Source of the DNA: Pseudolabrys sp.
GTDB lineage: Bacteria > Pseudomonadota > Alphaproteobacteria > Rhizobiales > Xanthobacteraceae
DNA: 64,000 bases
Direction of reading: 5' to 3'
Assembly (NCBI GenBank): GCA_022843325.1
Contig: JALHNV010000002.1
Location: 1 to 64,000 of the forward strand
Under the pieces are notes generated by a model. That model ran no database searches and was not told the DNA's origin. It saw nothing but the letters and a program-made list of their open reading frames with translations. Below are positions 37,796 to 47,417 of the stretch, one piece after another. Every line of letters begins with the position of its first letter. Position 1 is the stretch's first letter. Position numbers and translations under genes: made by a program.

Positions 37796-38260
37796 CGCCG
37801 GACAAGATTCTTCGCCCGTGTTCTTTGTCCGGCGCCGGGTGCGCCGTTAGTCCCAGTCGCCAAGTCCAGTCCCCCGAACGAGGGGAGCGGAGCGCCGGGA
37901 AACGCGAGAGCTTGCGAGGCTCTCCGAGCGGCCGGCGCGGCCACCCGACACGCTTGGCGAAGCGTGTCCTCTCTGTTTGCGATCACAGAGAGAACGCTTC
38001 TCGGCGCTCCGCTGGCGGCGATTTGTGTCCCCGGGGCCGTGCTTCCGGAGGTCGACAGGATGTGCCTCAGGCCCATCCGATGCGGGCGGCTGCGCCACCC
38101 GTTGTCGCCTCACGTCCAGCCATTGAAGGCAGACCCCCGTAGTGGGGCCGGACGGCGTCCCGGGGCCTCCCGGGTGCGGGGTTACGAGCCCCGCCCGCAG
38201 GCGCCGCATCCTGCTCCATCTCGCGGTCTGTCTCGGGAAGACGCCCTCGATGAACAGGAC
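37796..38260 (-). ncRNA. Candidate structured non-coding RNA / repeat element
   Basis: The 815 bases between phhB and the DUF1232 gene (37590-38404) hold no convincing gene, but 37796-38200 is dense in perfect hairpins: 37796-37805 with 37825-37834; 37906-37911 with 37919-37924; GACACGCTT-GGCG-AAGCGTGTC (37947-37968); CTCTCTGT with ACAGAGAG (37969-37992). The last three are enclosed by a 10-bp helix, GCGGAGCGCC (37887-37896) pairing with GGCGCTCCGC (38003-38012). A further hairpin lies at 38176-38194. A sigma-70-like site at 38267-38295 points leftward into the region. RNase P RNA, tmRNA and group II intron signatures were looked for and not found. Open frames on both strands look like shadows of GC-rich DNA. 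The strand, ends and existence of an RNA are inference. Confidence 0.35.
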
Positions 38261-38266
38261 GAAGAC

Positions 38267-38295
38267 AGAGTATTTAAACCTAGGTATTAAGTCAA
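38267..38295 (-). promoter_or_regulatory. Sigma-70-like promoter reading into the structured stretch
   Basis: On the minus strand TTGACT (38295-38290), a 17-base AT-rich spacer and TACTCT (38272-38267). The local AT-rich patch (about 38268-38292) stands out sharply in GC-rich DNA. Transcription would run leftward over the hairpin array, away from the DUF1232 gene. Confidence 0.45.
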
Positions 38296-38404
38296 GAGGC
38301 TTCCGGCGCCCCGTGGCTCGAGACGCGCTGCTGCGCGACGCTCCTCGCCGTGAGGCGGGAGGTGCCTGCTTGCGCGCAGCCTCAGGGGTCACCAAATAAC
38401 TTTC

Positions 38405-38767
38405 ATGGAATTCGCATACACCGCAGAAGGCCCCAGCGCCGAACAGGGCACGGACAGCGACACCGGTCTGCGCCGGGATTTCTGGCGCAAGGCGCGACGC
38501 GTCGCGACGCGCGTGCCGTTCGCCGACGAACTGCTGGCGGCCTATTACTGCGCCTTCGATCGCGAGACGCCGCTGCCGGTGAAGGCCACGCTGCTCGGCG
38601 CCATCGCCTATTTCGTGCTGCCGGCCGATGCCGTGCCCGACGTGTTGCCGGTGCTCGGCTTCACGGACGATGCCGCCGTGTTGGCGACAACGCTGAAGCT
38701 CGTTGCCAGCAGCATCCGTCCCGAGCACCGTGAAGCGGCGCGCGAGAAGCTGGCCGCGTTCAAGTAG
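38405..38767 (+). CDS. DUF1232 (YkvA-like) protein
   Basis: 120 residues. The DUF1232 core is YYCAFDRETPLPVKATLLGAIAYFVLPADAVPDVLPVLGFTDDAAVL (about 47-94), a short hydrophobic hairpin with the PADxxPD signature, typical of small membrane-associated proteins of unknown function. The ATG has no good Shine-Dalgarno sequence (AGGGG is 17 bases away), and the gene begins right at the edge of the structured stretch, which suggests its original leader may have been replaced. It is convergent with the oxidoreductase gene, six bases apart. Confidence 0.88.
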   Translation: MEFAYTAEGPSAEQGTDSDTGLRRDFWRKARRVATRVPFADELLAAYYCAFDRETPLPVKATLLGAIAYFVLPADAVPDVLPVLGFTDDAAVLATTLKLVASSIRPEHREAAREKLAAFK

Positions 38768-38773
38768 CGTCGC

Positions 38774-39748
38774 TCACGGCCGCAGCAGCACCTTGCCCAT
38801 GACCTTGCGCTGCGCCAGCGCCTTGAGCGCGTCGGCCGCCTGTTCGAGCGGATAGACAGCATGCACATGCGACGACAATTTACCTTCGGCGACCCAAGCC
38901 AGAAGCTGTTCGGTGTTGGCGCGATGGCCCGCGGGTTCGCGCTGCGTCCATGAGCCCCAGAATACGCCGAGCACGTCGCAGCCTTTCAGCAGCACCAGAT
39001 TGAGCGGCAGCTTGGTGATCTCGCCGGCGGCGAAGCCGACCACCAGGAAGCGCCCTTCCCAGGCGATCGACCGCAGCGCCGCTTCGGCCAGCGCACCGCC
39101 GACCGGATCGTAGATCACGTCGGCGCCCTTGCCACCGGTGAGACGCCGCAGTGCGTCCTTGAGGTCTTCGCTGCCGTAATCGATCCCGTGATCGGCGCCA
39201 TGCGCGCGCGCGAAGGCGATTTTCTGCGCCGATGAAGCGCAGGCAATGAGCCTGGCTCCCATCAGTTTGCCGAGTTCGACCGCCGCCAGTCCGACGCCGC
39301 CCGACGCGCCGAGCACGGCCAGTGTTTCGCCCGCCTTCAACCGCGCGCGGTCCTTGAGCGCATGCAGCGTGGTGCCGTAGGTGACGCAGAGGCCGGCTGC
39401 ATGATCGAAACCGACGCTGTCTGGAATCTTCACCAGCCGGTCAACGCTGAGCGCGACGCGCTGCCGCGCGGCGCCATAGCCCGAATAGCCGAGCACGCGA
39501 TCGCCGACCTTGAACGCAGTGTCGCCGGAACCCAGACTCTCGATCGTGCCGGCGAACTCCGCCGCCGGCGAAAACGGCATTGGCGGCTTGGTCTGATATT
39601 TGCCGGCGATAATGAGCGTGTCGAAAAAATTCAGTGCTGCGGCTTCAACGCGCACCACGGCTTCTCCCGGTGCGGGCGTGGGGTCGGCAATATCGGCCAG
39701 TTCGAGATCGTCGGGTGTGCCGTAACGGGTGCAGAGCAGAGCTTTCAT
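38774..39748 (-). CDS. Zinc-type alcohol dehydrogenase-like / NADPH:quinone oxidoreductase
   Basis: 324 residues of the medium-chain dehydrogenase/reductase family, quinone-reductase branch. The N-terminal GroES-like domain begins MKALLCTRYGTPDDLELADI, and the NADPH-binding Rossmann motif is LAVLGASGGVGLAAVELGKLMGA (about 144-166). The zinc ligands of true alcohol dehydrogenases are absent. It reduces quinones or other electrophiles; substrate unknown. Single gene, divergent from the IalB-like gene. Confidence 0.92.
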   Translation of the reverse strand: MKALLCTRYGTPDDLELADIADPTPAPGEAVVRVEAAALNFFDTLIIAGKYQTKPPMPFSPAAEFAGTIESLGSGDTAFKVGDRVLGYSGYGAARQRVALSVDRLVKIPDSVGFDHAAGLCVTYGTTLHALKDRARLKAGETLAVLGASGGVGLAAVELGKLMGARLIACASSAQKIAFARAHGADHGIDYGSEDLKDALRRLTGGKGADVIYDPVGGALAEAALRSIAWEGRFLVVGFAAGEITKLPLNLVLLKGCDVLGVFWGSWTQREPAGHRANTEQLLAWVAEGKLSSHVHAVYPLEQAADALKALAQRKVMGKVLLRP

Positions 39749-39913
39749 GGCGCTTTCGGTCCGGTGGCGTTAACTTTTCGCCGCTAGTCTTGCGGGGGTG
39801 GGGCGGCGCATTGCCGCCTTCACAATGTCGATATTCGCCGGTATTGCGCTAATATCCCAGCGATTCCTCGAGGCGGCTTGAGCGCCGTCGTTCAATACAA
39901 CCGGTAGGGCCCG

Positions 39914-40459
39914 ATGATGAAAACTTTTTACTACAGCCCCGCGATTGCATTGTTGACCGCTGTCGCCGTGTTCTCTCCGACCGATGGCCATGCACAATCG
40001 AAGAACCCCAGCGAACAGGCCGTGCTGCTCGGCCAGTTCGGCGACTGGGGCGCCTACAAAGCGACGCCGGCCGGCAAGACGGTCTGCTTTGCGCTGTCGA
40101 AGCCGACGTCGGACGTGACCGATCCGCCGGGCCGCAACCGCGGCTCGCCCTATGCCTTCGTCTCGACCCGTCCCTCCGAGAAGGTGACGAATGAGGTGTC
40201 GGTGATCCTCGGCTATCCGCAGAAGGGTGGGCACGAAGCCAGCGCCTCCATCGGGGGGGCCAGCTACGTGATGTACACCCAGAATGACGGCGCCTGGGTG
40301 AAGAATGCCCCCGAGGAACCCCAGATGGTCGACGCTATGCGCAAGGGCGCCGACATGATCGTCCGCAGCGAGTCCACCCGCGGCACCAAGACCACCGATA
40401 CCTATTCGCTGCGCGGTGTCGCCGATGCGCTCGACAAGGTGGCGGCGGAGTGCAAATAG
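39914..40459 (+). CDS. Invasion-associated locus B (IalB)-like periplasmic protein
   Basis: 181 residues with a signal peptide (about 1-27, ending DGHAQ). The mature protein has LLGQFGDWGAYKATPAGKTVCFALSKP, the IalB-like start (W-G ... C-F), and a second cysteine at the C-terminus (AAECK) that may form a disulfide with the first. The family is common in Rhizobiales; apart from Bartonella, function is unknown. An in-frame ATG one codon downstream is equally possible as start. Confidence 0.82.
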   Translation: MMKTFYYSPAIALLTAVAVFSPTDGHAQSKNPSEQAVLLGQFGDWGAYKATPAGKTVCFALSKPTSDVTDPPGRNRGSPYAFVSTRPSEKVTNEVSVILGYPQKGGHEASASIGGASYVMYTQNDGAWVKNAPEEPQMVDAMRKGADMIVRSESTRGTKTTDTYSLRGVADALDKVAAECK

Positions 40460-40551
40460 GCGCCGCCCGGCCCCGGATCGGGCCTCGGCCGCGTTTATTT
40501 GGGCGGCTGGAACGGGTGGCGCGCGGGGACGATTCCCCCTAGATAGGGGCG

Positions 40552-41769
40552 ATGACACCCGAAACCGCCGTTTTCGTCGAAAAGACGCCGCTGGAGCGCT
40601 ATGTCGCGCCGGCGAAGCCATCGCTGCTCGGCCTGTCGCGGGCCGAGTTGGCCGATGCGCTGGCCGACATCGGCGTGCCGCCGGCGCAGCGCAAGATGCG
40701 TGTGCAGCAGCTCTGGCACTGGATCTATTTCCGCGGCTTCACCGAATTCGACGCCATGACCAGCATGGGCAAGGACCTGCGCGCCGCGCTGGCCGAGCGT
40801 TTCACGCTGGCGCGGCCGGAGGTCGTGGCCGAACAGGTCTCGGTCGACGGCACCCGCAAATGGCTGCTGCGGCTGCCCGGCGAGACGCAAGGCGAGCGTC
40901 CGCATGAGGTCGAGTGCGTCTACATTCCCGACACCGAACGCGGCACGCTCTGCGTTTCCAGCCAGGTCGGCTGCACGCTGACCTGCTCGTTCTGCCACAC
41001 CGGCACGCAGCGGCTGGTGCGCAATCTCACCGCGGGCGAAATCGCCGGGCAGGTGATGGTGGCGCGCGACCGGCTCGGCGACTGGCCGGGCGGCGTCCGC
41101 CCGACCGATGGCGTGGTGCCGAGCGGCGACAACCGTTGCGTCACCAACATCGTGATGATGGGCATGGGCGAGCCGCTCTATAATCTCGATGCGGTGCGCG
41201 ACGCGCTGCTGATCGTGTCCGACGGCGAGGGCATCGGCATCTCAAAGCGCCGCATCACGCTGTCGACGTCCGGCGTGGTGCCTAACATCGAGCGCGCCGG
41301 AGCTGAGATCGGTTGCATGCTGGCGATTTCGCTGCACGCGGTACGCGACGAATTGCGCAACGAACTGGTGCCGCTGAACCGGAAATATCCGATCGCCGAA
41401 CTGCTCGAGGCCTGCCGCAATTATCCCGGCGTCTCCAACGCCCGGCGCATCACCTTCGAATACGTCATGCTCAAGGGCGTCAACGATTCGATCGAGGAGG
41501 CGAAGGCGCTGGTGCGGCTGCTCAAGGGCATCCCGGCCAAGATCAATCTCATTCCGTTCAATCCCTGGCCCGGCAGCCGATACGAATGTTCGGACTGGGA
41601 GCAGATCGAGAAATTCTCGCAGGTGGTGTTCGACGCCGGTTATGCCTCGCCGGTGCGTACGCCGCGCGGCCGCGATATTTTCGCCGCCTGCGGCCAGCTC
41701 AAGAGCGCCACCGAAAAGCTGACGGCGCGCGAACGCATGGCGTTGCGCGCCATGGCCATGACGGACTGA
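40552..41769 (+). CDS. rlmN: Dual-specificity 23S rRNA/tRNA adenine C2-methyltransferase RlmN
   Basis: 405 residues; radical-SAM enzyme that methylates A2503 of 23S rRNA and A37 of some tRNAs. The radical-SAM motif is [13 protein letters not shown] (about 142-154, CxxxCxxC), with the conserved [10 protein letters not shown] segment and the downstream cysteine in FAACGQL (about 382) that forms the methyl-carrying residue. Length is normal. The next gene starts one base after its stop, so the two form an operon. Confidence 0.96.
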   Translation: MTPETAVFVEKTPLERYVAPAKPSLLGLSRAELADALADIGVPPAQRKMRVQQLWHWIYFRGFTEFDAMTSMGKDLRAALAERFTLARPEVVAEQVSVDGTRKWLLRLPGETQGERPHEVECVYIPDTERGTLCVSSQVGCTLTCSFCHTGTQRLVRNLTAGEIAGQVMVARDRLGDWPGGVRPTDGVVPSGDNRCVTNIVMMGMGEPLYNLDAVRDALLIVSDGEGIGISKRRITLSTSGVVPNIERAGAEIGCMLAISLHAVRDELRNELVPLNRKYPIAELLEACRNYPGVSNARRITFEYVMLKGVNDSIEEAKALVRLLKGIPAKINLIPFNPWPGSRYECSDWEQIEKFSQVVFDAGYASPVRTPRGRDIFAACGQLKSATEKLTARERMALRAMAMTD

Positions 41770-41770
41770 C

Positions 41771-42223
41771 GTGGCATTCATCGGCCGCCTCTTTGTCATT
41801 GTCTTCGCCGTCCTGCTGGCCAGCGTTGCCGCCGGCATCGTCATTGCTTTCGGCTTGCTCGGATCGGAATGGCGCGTGTTCAGCGGCGATATCGGCGAGC
41901 GCGCCGGATTCTGGATCGTGACGTTCGCCGGCGCCAGCTTCGCCGGTGCGGCTGGCCTGCTGCCGCTGGCGATCCTGATTGCCGTCTCCGAGGCCCTGAA
42001 AATCCGTTCGTTCCTGCTGCACGGGCTGGCCGGCGCCGCGATGCTGGTGCTCGGGCTTTACAGCAGCGGATTGGCGCGGCCCTCGTACGAAGAATCGATC
42101 GACCATGCGCCGCCGATGATTGCGCGCGAAACCGAAATCGCCGCCGCCGCCGGCGTCATTTTCGGTCTGGTGTACTGGCTGCTGGCCGGCCGCAAGGCCG
42201 GACGCTGGCGCGAGCGAACCTAG
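41771..42223 (+). CDS. Four-helix inner-membrane protein of unknown function
   Basis: 150 residues beginning with GTG one base after the rlmN stop. Four hydrophobic helices (about 5-28, 45-68, 78-98, 120-142) with a short charged C-terminus. I do not recognise a family; similar proteins follow rlmN in related genomes as far as I recall, unverified. Codon use matches its neighbours. It is probably translated together with rlmN. Confidence 0.75.
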   Translation: MAFIGRLFVIVFAVLLASVAAGIVIAFGLLGSEWRVFSGDIGERAGFWIVTFAGASFAGAAGLLPLAILIAVSEALKIRSFLLHGLAGAAMLVLGLYSSGLARPSYEESIDHAPPMIARETEIAAAAGVIFGLVYWLLAGRKAGRWRERT

Positions 42224-42328
42224 CGCCGCTTGTCCGCGGCGATTGATCTGCGGCGTGTTCTTTCCATTTTCATGGGGCTCGGCTAGACCGCAGGCGCACG
42301 CCGCGCATGGGAGCGCGCAAGGAACGCA

Positions 42329-43129
42329 ATGAACCGCACCGGCCTTTATACCGCGCTCGCCATCGCCATCGTGACAGGTCTTGTCTTCGGCATTTATCCC
42401 GAACTCGATCTGCGCATCTCGCGCTACTTCCACGAGATCGTCGACTCCGCCGGCAACGTGTTCTTCCTGCGTTTTTCGGAAGCGCTGATGCTGGCGCGCG
42501 ACACGGGGCTGTGGATCAGCACCGTTCTGGTTGCGGCGGCGGTGATCGCGGTGGTGGTCAAGCTGCTGCTGCCGCGGCGCAAGATGCTGATGCCGGGGCG
42601 CGCCGCGGTATTCCTGATCGCGACGATGGCGCTCGGACCCGGCCTGCTGGTGAACGTGGTGCTGAAGGAAAACTGGAACCGGCCACGCCCGATCGACGTG
42701 CGCCAGTTCGGCGGCGTTGAGACATTCGTGCCGTGGTGGGACCCGCGCGGCGACTGCGGCAGCAACTGTTCCTTCGTGTCTGGCGACGTCTCCGGCGCGT
42801 TCTGGACGCTGGCGCCGGCGGCGCTGGCGCCGCCGCAGTGGCGGGCAGCCGCCTATGGCGCCGCGCTGGCGCTGGGAACCGCCATGTCGGTGTTCCGCGT
42901 GATGGCCGGCGGACATTTCGTCAGCGACACGATCTTCGCCGGCGTCTTCACGTTCCTGATCATCTGGCTCGCCTACGCCCTGATCTACCGCTGGCCGCGC
43001 ACGCGGCTGACCGACCGGGCGGTGGAGCGGGCCATTGAAACCGCCGGCGGACTTCGTTATAAATTAAACAAACGACTGTTTGCCGACAAGGCGAGAAACC
43101 AGAACACCCCGGAAGGACGCTCCCAGTGA
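42329..43129 (+). CDS. PAP2-family membrane phosphatase
   Basis: 266 residues with about six membrane helices. Acid-phosphatase motifs are present: KENWNRPRP (KxxxxxxRP, about 112-120), CSFVSGDVSGAF (PSGH-like, with D in place of H, about 147-158) and RVMAGGHFVSDTIFAG (SRxxxxxHxxxD-like, about 189-204). The family removes phosphate from isoprenyl- or lipid-linked pyrophosphates or from lipid A. The GD in place of GH in the second motif is unusual but seen in the lipid A phosphatase branch. It overlaps the next gene by four bases. Confidence 0.88.
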   Translation: MNRTGLYTALAIAIVTGLVFGIYPELDLRISRYFHEIVDSAGNVFFLRFSEALMLARDTGLWISTVLVAAAVIAVVVKLLLPRRKMLMPGRAAVFLIATMALGPGLLVNVVLKENWNRPRPIDVRQFGGVETFVPWWDPRGDCGSNCSFVSGDVSGAFWTLAPAALAPPQWRAAAYGAALALGTAMSVFRVMAGGHFVSDTIFAGVFTFLIIWLAYALIYRWPRTRLTDRAVERAIETAGGLRYKLNKRLFADKARNQNTPEGRSQ

Positions 43130-44103
43130 GTTTACTGAGCCTCAAGCCCCTTTACGCCGCCGTTGCCGCCGCGACCCTCGCCTTGATGCCTGGCGCCGCC
43201 CAGGCTGCATGGCCCGAGCGCACCATCACCCTGGTCGTCCCGTTTGCGCCGGGTGGCCCGACCGACATCATCGCCCGCATCCTGGCCGACTCGCTGACCG
43301 CTTCGCTCAAGCAGTCGGTGATCGTGGAAAACCGCGCCGGCGCCGCCGGCAACATCGGCATGGGCATGGTGGCCCGCGCCGCGCCGGACGGTTACACCTT
43401 GCTGCTGGCGTCGACGTCGATCGCGGTCAATACCGCGCTGTTCAAGAGCCTGCCCTACGACCCCTTCAAGGATTTTGCGCCGATTTCCGAACTGGTCAAT
43501 TCGCCGAACATTCTCGTCGTCAACGCCAAGTCGGACATCATGACGGTGGCCGATCTGGTCAAGCGCGCCAAGGCCGCGCCCGGCACCTTCAACTATTCGT
43601 CGCCCGGTGCCGGCACCAAGTCGCATCTCACCGGCGAAGAGCTGAAGCAGCGCGGCGATTTCGAAATGGCGCATATTCCATATCGCGGCGCCGGTCCGGC
43701 GGCGGCGGCAATTCTGGAAGGATCCGTGCAGCTCGGTTCGGTTGCGCTGCCGGCAGCGGAGCCGATGGTCAAGTCGGGCCAGCTCCGGGCGCTTGCGGTC
43801 ACCGGCGCCAAGCGCTGGTTCTCGATGCCGGAAGTTCCGACCATGATCGAGGCCGGTTTCCCGGGCTTCGTGTCGGACACCTTCTCGGCGTTGCTGGCCC
43901 CGGCCGGTACGCCGAAGGAGATCATCGCGCTGCTGGCCAAGCACAGCCGTGACGCGCTCGCCACCGAGAAGGCGCGCGAGCAGGCCCGGGCTGCCGGCTT
44001 CGAAGTCGTCGCCGGCACGCCGGAAGAGCTGACCGCGAAGATGGAGAAGGAAATCCCGGCGGTGAAAGCCCTGGTCGAGCGCGCCGGCATCAAGCCGCAA
44101 TAA
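43126..44103 (+). CDS. Bug-type tripartite tricarboxylate transporter binding protein
   Basis: 325 residues with a signal peptide (about 1-27, ending GAAQA) and the TctC/Bug family start WPERTITLVVPFAPGGPTDIIARIL, then NRAGAAGNIGMGMVARAAPDGYTLLLAS. It binds a carboxylate in the periplasm. The membrane subunits TctA and TctB are not nearby, so it is an orphan binding protein, a frequent situation for this family. The start is GTG at 43126, overlapping the phosphatase stop (GTGA). Confidence 0.92.
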   Translation: MSLLSLKPLYAAVAAATLALMPGAAQAAWPERTITLVVPFAPGGPTDIIARILADSLTASLKQSVIVENRAGAAGNIGMGMVARAAPDGYTLLLASTSIAVNTALFKSLPYDPFKDFAPISELVNSPNILVVNAKSDIMTVADLVKRAKAAPGTFNYSSPGAGTKSHLTGEELKQRGDFEMAHIPYRGAGPAAAAILEGSVQLGSVALPAAEPMVKSGQLRALAVTGAKRWFSMPEVPTMIEAGFPGFVSDTFSALLAPAGTPKEIIALLAKHSRDALATEKAREQARAAGFEVVAGTPEELTAKMEKEIPAVKALVERAGIKPQ

Positions 44104-44124
44104 ATCTCTTCGCGCAGAACGGAT

Positions 44125-44160
44125 AAAAAACGCCGGGCCCTGGGCCCGGCGTTTTCGTTT
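44125..44160. terminator. Bidirectional intrinsic terminator
   Basis: AAAAAA, stem CGCCGGGCCC / GGGCCCGGCG (44131-44140 and 44142-44151, extended by A-T pairs), then TTTTCGTTT. It works symmetrically for the convergent Bug gene and transglycosylase gene. Confidence 0.85.
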
Positions 44161-44181
44161 CTGCGGCAGCGGCGCGAGAGC

Positions 44182-45075
44182 TTACCGCGCCGCGCGCTTG
44201 TCCTTGCCCGGCTTGCTGCCGGTCGTGCCGGGCGCCGGCGCGTCAGCCTGCCGGCCGCTCTCGCCTGCATCGAGCTTCTCGGCGAACAGGGCGATGGTCT
44301 TGGCGTAGACCTCGGCCTTGTTCCATTCCCTGATCGCGGCGAAGTTCGGTTGCCCCGGGCCCCAGCCCTGGCCGCGCTGCCAGCCGTGGCCTTTCAGATA
44401 ATTGGCGGTCGAGGCGAGCACATCCGGCACCGTCTTGACCAGATCGCGGCGGCCGTCGCCGTCGAAGTCGACCGCGTATTTGTCGTAGGACGACGGCAGG
44501 AACTGGGTCTGGCCGATTTCGCCGGCCCATTCGCCGATCATCTGCGCCGGAGTCATGTCGCCGCGATCGATGATGCGCAGCGCCGCGAACAGCTCGCCGT
44601 GGAAGCGCTCGCTGCGGCGGCAGTCGAAGGCCAGCGTTGCCACCGAGCGTACGATCGAACGCTTGCCGTGGACGATGCCATAATCGGTCTCCAGACCCCA
44701 GATCGCCACGACGACCGCGCCCGGTACGCCGTATTGCTGCTCAATGCGCTTCAGCGTCGCGGCGTGTGTTTGCAGCATCCGGGCGCCCTTGGCCAGACGG
44801 TCGCGCGAGATCATGCGGCCGGAAAACTGCTCGAAGGTCTGCTTGAACACGTGCTGGCGCCGGTCGGCGGCGAGCACAGCGTCGTCGATGGTCAGGCCGT
44901 CGAGCGCGGCGATCGTCTTGCGCGAAATGCCCTTGGCGGCGGCTTCCTTGCGGATGTCGGCCATGAAAGCATCGAAGCCGCCTTTGTGTTCGCATTGCGC
45001 GGCGAAAGCCGGCGCGCTTGAAACAAGCACGGCGCCGGCGATCGCGGCGGCGATAGCAGCGTTAAACTTTGACAT
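44182..45075 (-). CDS. Lytic murein transglycosylase, MltB family
   Basis: 297 residues from the ATG at 45075, which opens a signal peptide (AAIAAAIAGAVLVSSAPAFA). The lytic transglycosylase domain includes AIWGLETDYG (about 133-142, with the catalytic Glu) and GEIGQTQFLPSSYDKYAVDFDGDGRRDL (about 190-217). It cleaves peptidoglycan glycan strands with formation of 1,6-anhydro-muropeptides. No lipobox cysteine, so it is a soluble periplasmic form. A longer frame to 45141 is unlikely. The C-terminal tail is Lys/Pro-rich. Confidence 0.93.
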   Translation of the reverse strand: MSKFNAAIAAAIAGAVLVSSAPAFAAQCEHKGGFDAFMADIRKEAAAKGISRKTIAALDGLTIDDAVLAADRRQHVFKQTFEQFSGRMISRDRLAKGARMLQTHAATLKRIEQQYGVPGAVVVAIWGLETDYGIVHGKRSIVRSVATLAFDCRRSERFHGELFAALRIIDRGDMTPAQMIGEWAGEIGQTQFLPSSYDKYAVDFDGDGRRDLVKTVPDVLASTANYLKGHGWQRGQGWGPGQPNFAAIREWNKAEVYAKTIALFAEKLDAGESGRQADAPAPGTTGSKPGKDKRAAR

Positions 45076-45234
45076 TGATGTAGCCCCACTGTTCGGTCCC
45101 GGGCCAGAATTATCGCAACGCCCCCTGACTGCCAGCGTCATCGCGGGGTAAGCTTAATCCACATGGTTACGGGGCGATCACGCGATCGGTCCGCGCACTG
45201 CTAGAGTTCATCCGATTCGTGTCAGGAGGGTCCG

Positions 45235-45558
45235 TTGGCAGAGCAATCAGGCGCAGGCGTCAAGCGGGTGTTGCAGTTCAAGGTCCGGGCGCTGGGCGAT
45301 GCCGGGCCGGTGCTGGCGCTGACCCGCAGCGCCGCGCCGTTCTACCGCTCGCTCGGCGGCGGCGGTTTCCGCGTGCTGCAAAATGTCGATGACCCGGCCC
45401 AGTTGCTGGTCGAGATCGAGTACGAGGCTCACGCCGCGCTCGAACTCAACCGTCACAAGGTGGCCAGCGACCCGATGGTGCGTGCCTTCCTCCAGGGCTG
45501 GCGCACCATGCTAGCCGGCAGCGCCGACGTCGATGTCTACGAGGACGTGACGGGGTAG
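45235..45558 (+). CDS. Small protein, possibly of the dimeric alpha/beta-barrel type
   Basis: 107 residues beginning with TTG at 45235, supported by AGGAGGG four bases upstream. The pattern of short strands and helices (VLQFKVRALGDAGPVLALTRSAAPFYRSLGG, then FRVLQNVDDPAQLLVEIEYE) resembles the antibiotic-biosynthesis monooxygenase-like ferredoxin fold, where two subunits form a barrel. That is a weak fold guess; no catalytic residue is evident. It lies about 108 bases upstream of argG in the same direction. Confidence 0.7.
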   Translation: MAEQSGAGVKRVLQFKVRALGDAGPVLALTRSAAPFYRSLGGGGFRVLQNVDDPAQLLVEIEYEAHAALELNRHKVASDPMVRAFLQGWRTMLAGSADVDVYEDVTG

Positions 45559-45666
45559 TCCTGACTTGACCCCGTCCTTGCGGTAGGGGATGCAGGCGCG
45601 GTCAGAATGACCGACAGGGCCCGGGAGCCGGGCGGCACAGGGGGCGGCACCGCCGCAAAGTCCGAT

Positions 45667-46920
<1,254 letters not shown>

Positions 46921-46982
46921 TGCTGCGGTTGTGCCGCCGCCGGACGGGACCGGAGGGCGTCGCGCGTGAGAGGAGTGCTTCC

Positions 46983-47390
46983 ATGCAGAAAGTGACGCGT
47001 TGCGCGACCATGTTTGCCGCGCTGGCGCTCGGCGCCTGCGCGGGCGGCCAGAGCTCGGACGAGCCCGATCCCAACATTTTCCCGACCCGATACAGGGAAG
47101 AGATTGTCTTGGCGCTGAGCAATACGCTGGACGATGCGACCAACATCCGCGACACCGGCATTACCGAGCCCGCGCTGCGCACGGTCGGCCGGGAGCAGCG
47201 TTATGCGGTGTGCGTGCGGTACAATCCGCGCGACCAGGGCCGCCGGTACACCGGCGTCACGACGAGCATCGCCTATTTCTTTGCCGGCCGGCTGAATCAG
47301 ATTGTGGCGGCCACCGAGCAATGCAGCAATGCGGATTTCAAGCCGTTCCCCGAGCTTCAGAACATCTGCCACGCCGCCCGGTGCAACTAG
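46983..47390 (+). CDS. Small lipoprotein of unknown function
   Basis: 135 residues from the ATG at 46983, which has GAGAGGAG about eight bases upstream; a longer frame to 46917 lacks a ribosome site. The lipoprotein signal peptide is MQKVTRCATMFAALALGAC, with the lipobox LGAC. The mature part contains RYAVCVRYNPRDQGRRYTGVTTSIAYFF and three further cysteines. I know no family name. It lies 62 bases after argG and is convergent with the M48 protease gene. Confidence 0.8.
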   Translation: MQKVTRCATMFAALALGACAGGQSSDEPDPNIFPTRYREEIVLALSNTLDDATNIRDTGITEPALRTVGREQRYAVCVRYNPRDQGRRYTGVTTSIAYFFAGRLNQIVAATEQCSNADFKPFPELQNICHAARCN

Positions 47391-47417
47391 CCGGCGTCCC
47401 CGCAGGTCCGCATCTCG

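Noticed and set aside
37590..38404. RNase P RNA, tmRNA or group II intron in the gene-free stretch.
   Set aside because: I searched both strands for the GAGGAAAGTCCGGGCTCC-like and ACAGAA cores of RNase P RNA, the tmRNA acceptor end and a domain V signature, and found none.
37847..38728. 293-residue minus-strand frame (and a 190-residue plus frame) over the structured non-coding stretch as genes.
   Set aside because: Both frames run across perfect hairpins, have no ribosome site or domain, and the minus frame covers the DUF1232 gene. They are better explained as stop-poor GC-rich DNA.
40509..40533. GGAAC-N16-CGAT before rlmN as a further EcfG promoter.
   Set aside because: One mismatch in the -10 element, and rlmN is not a typical stress gene. 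Kept out of the promoter list.
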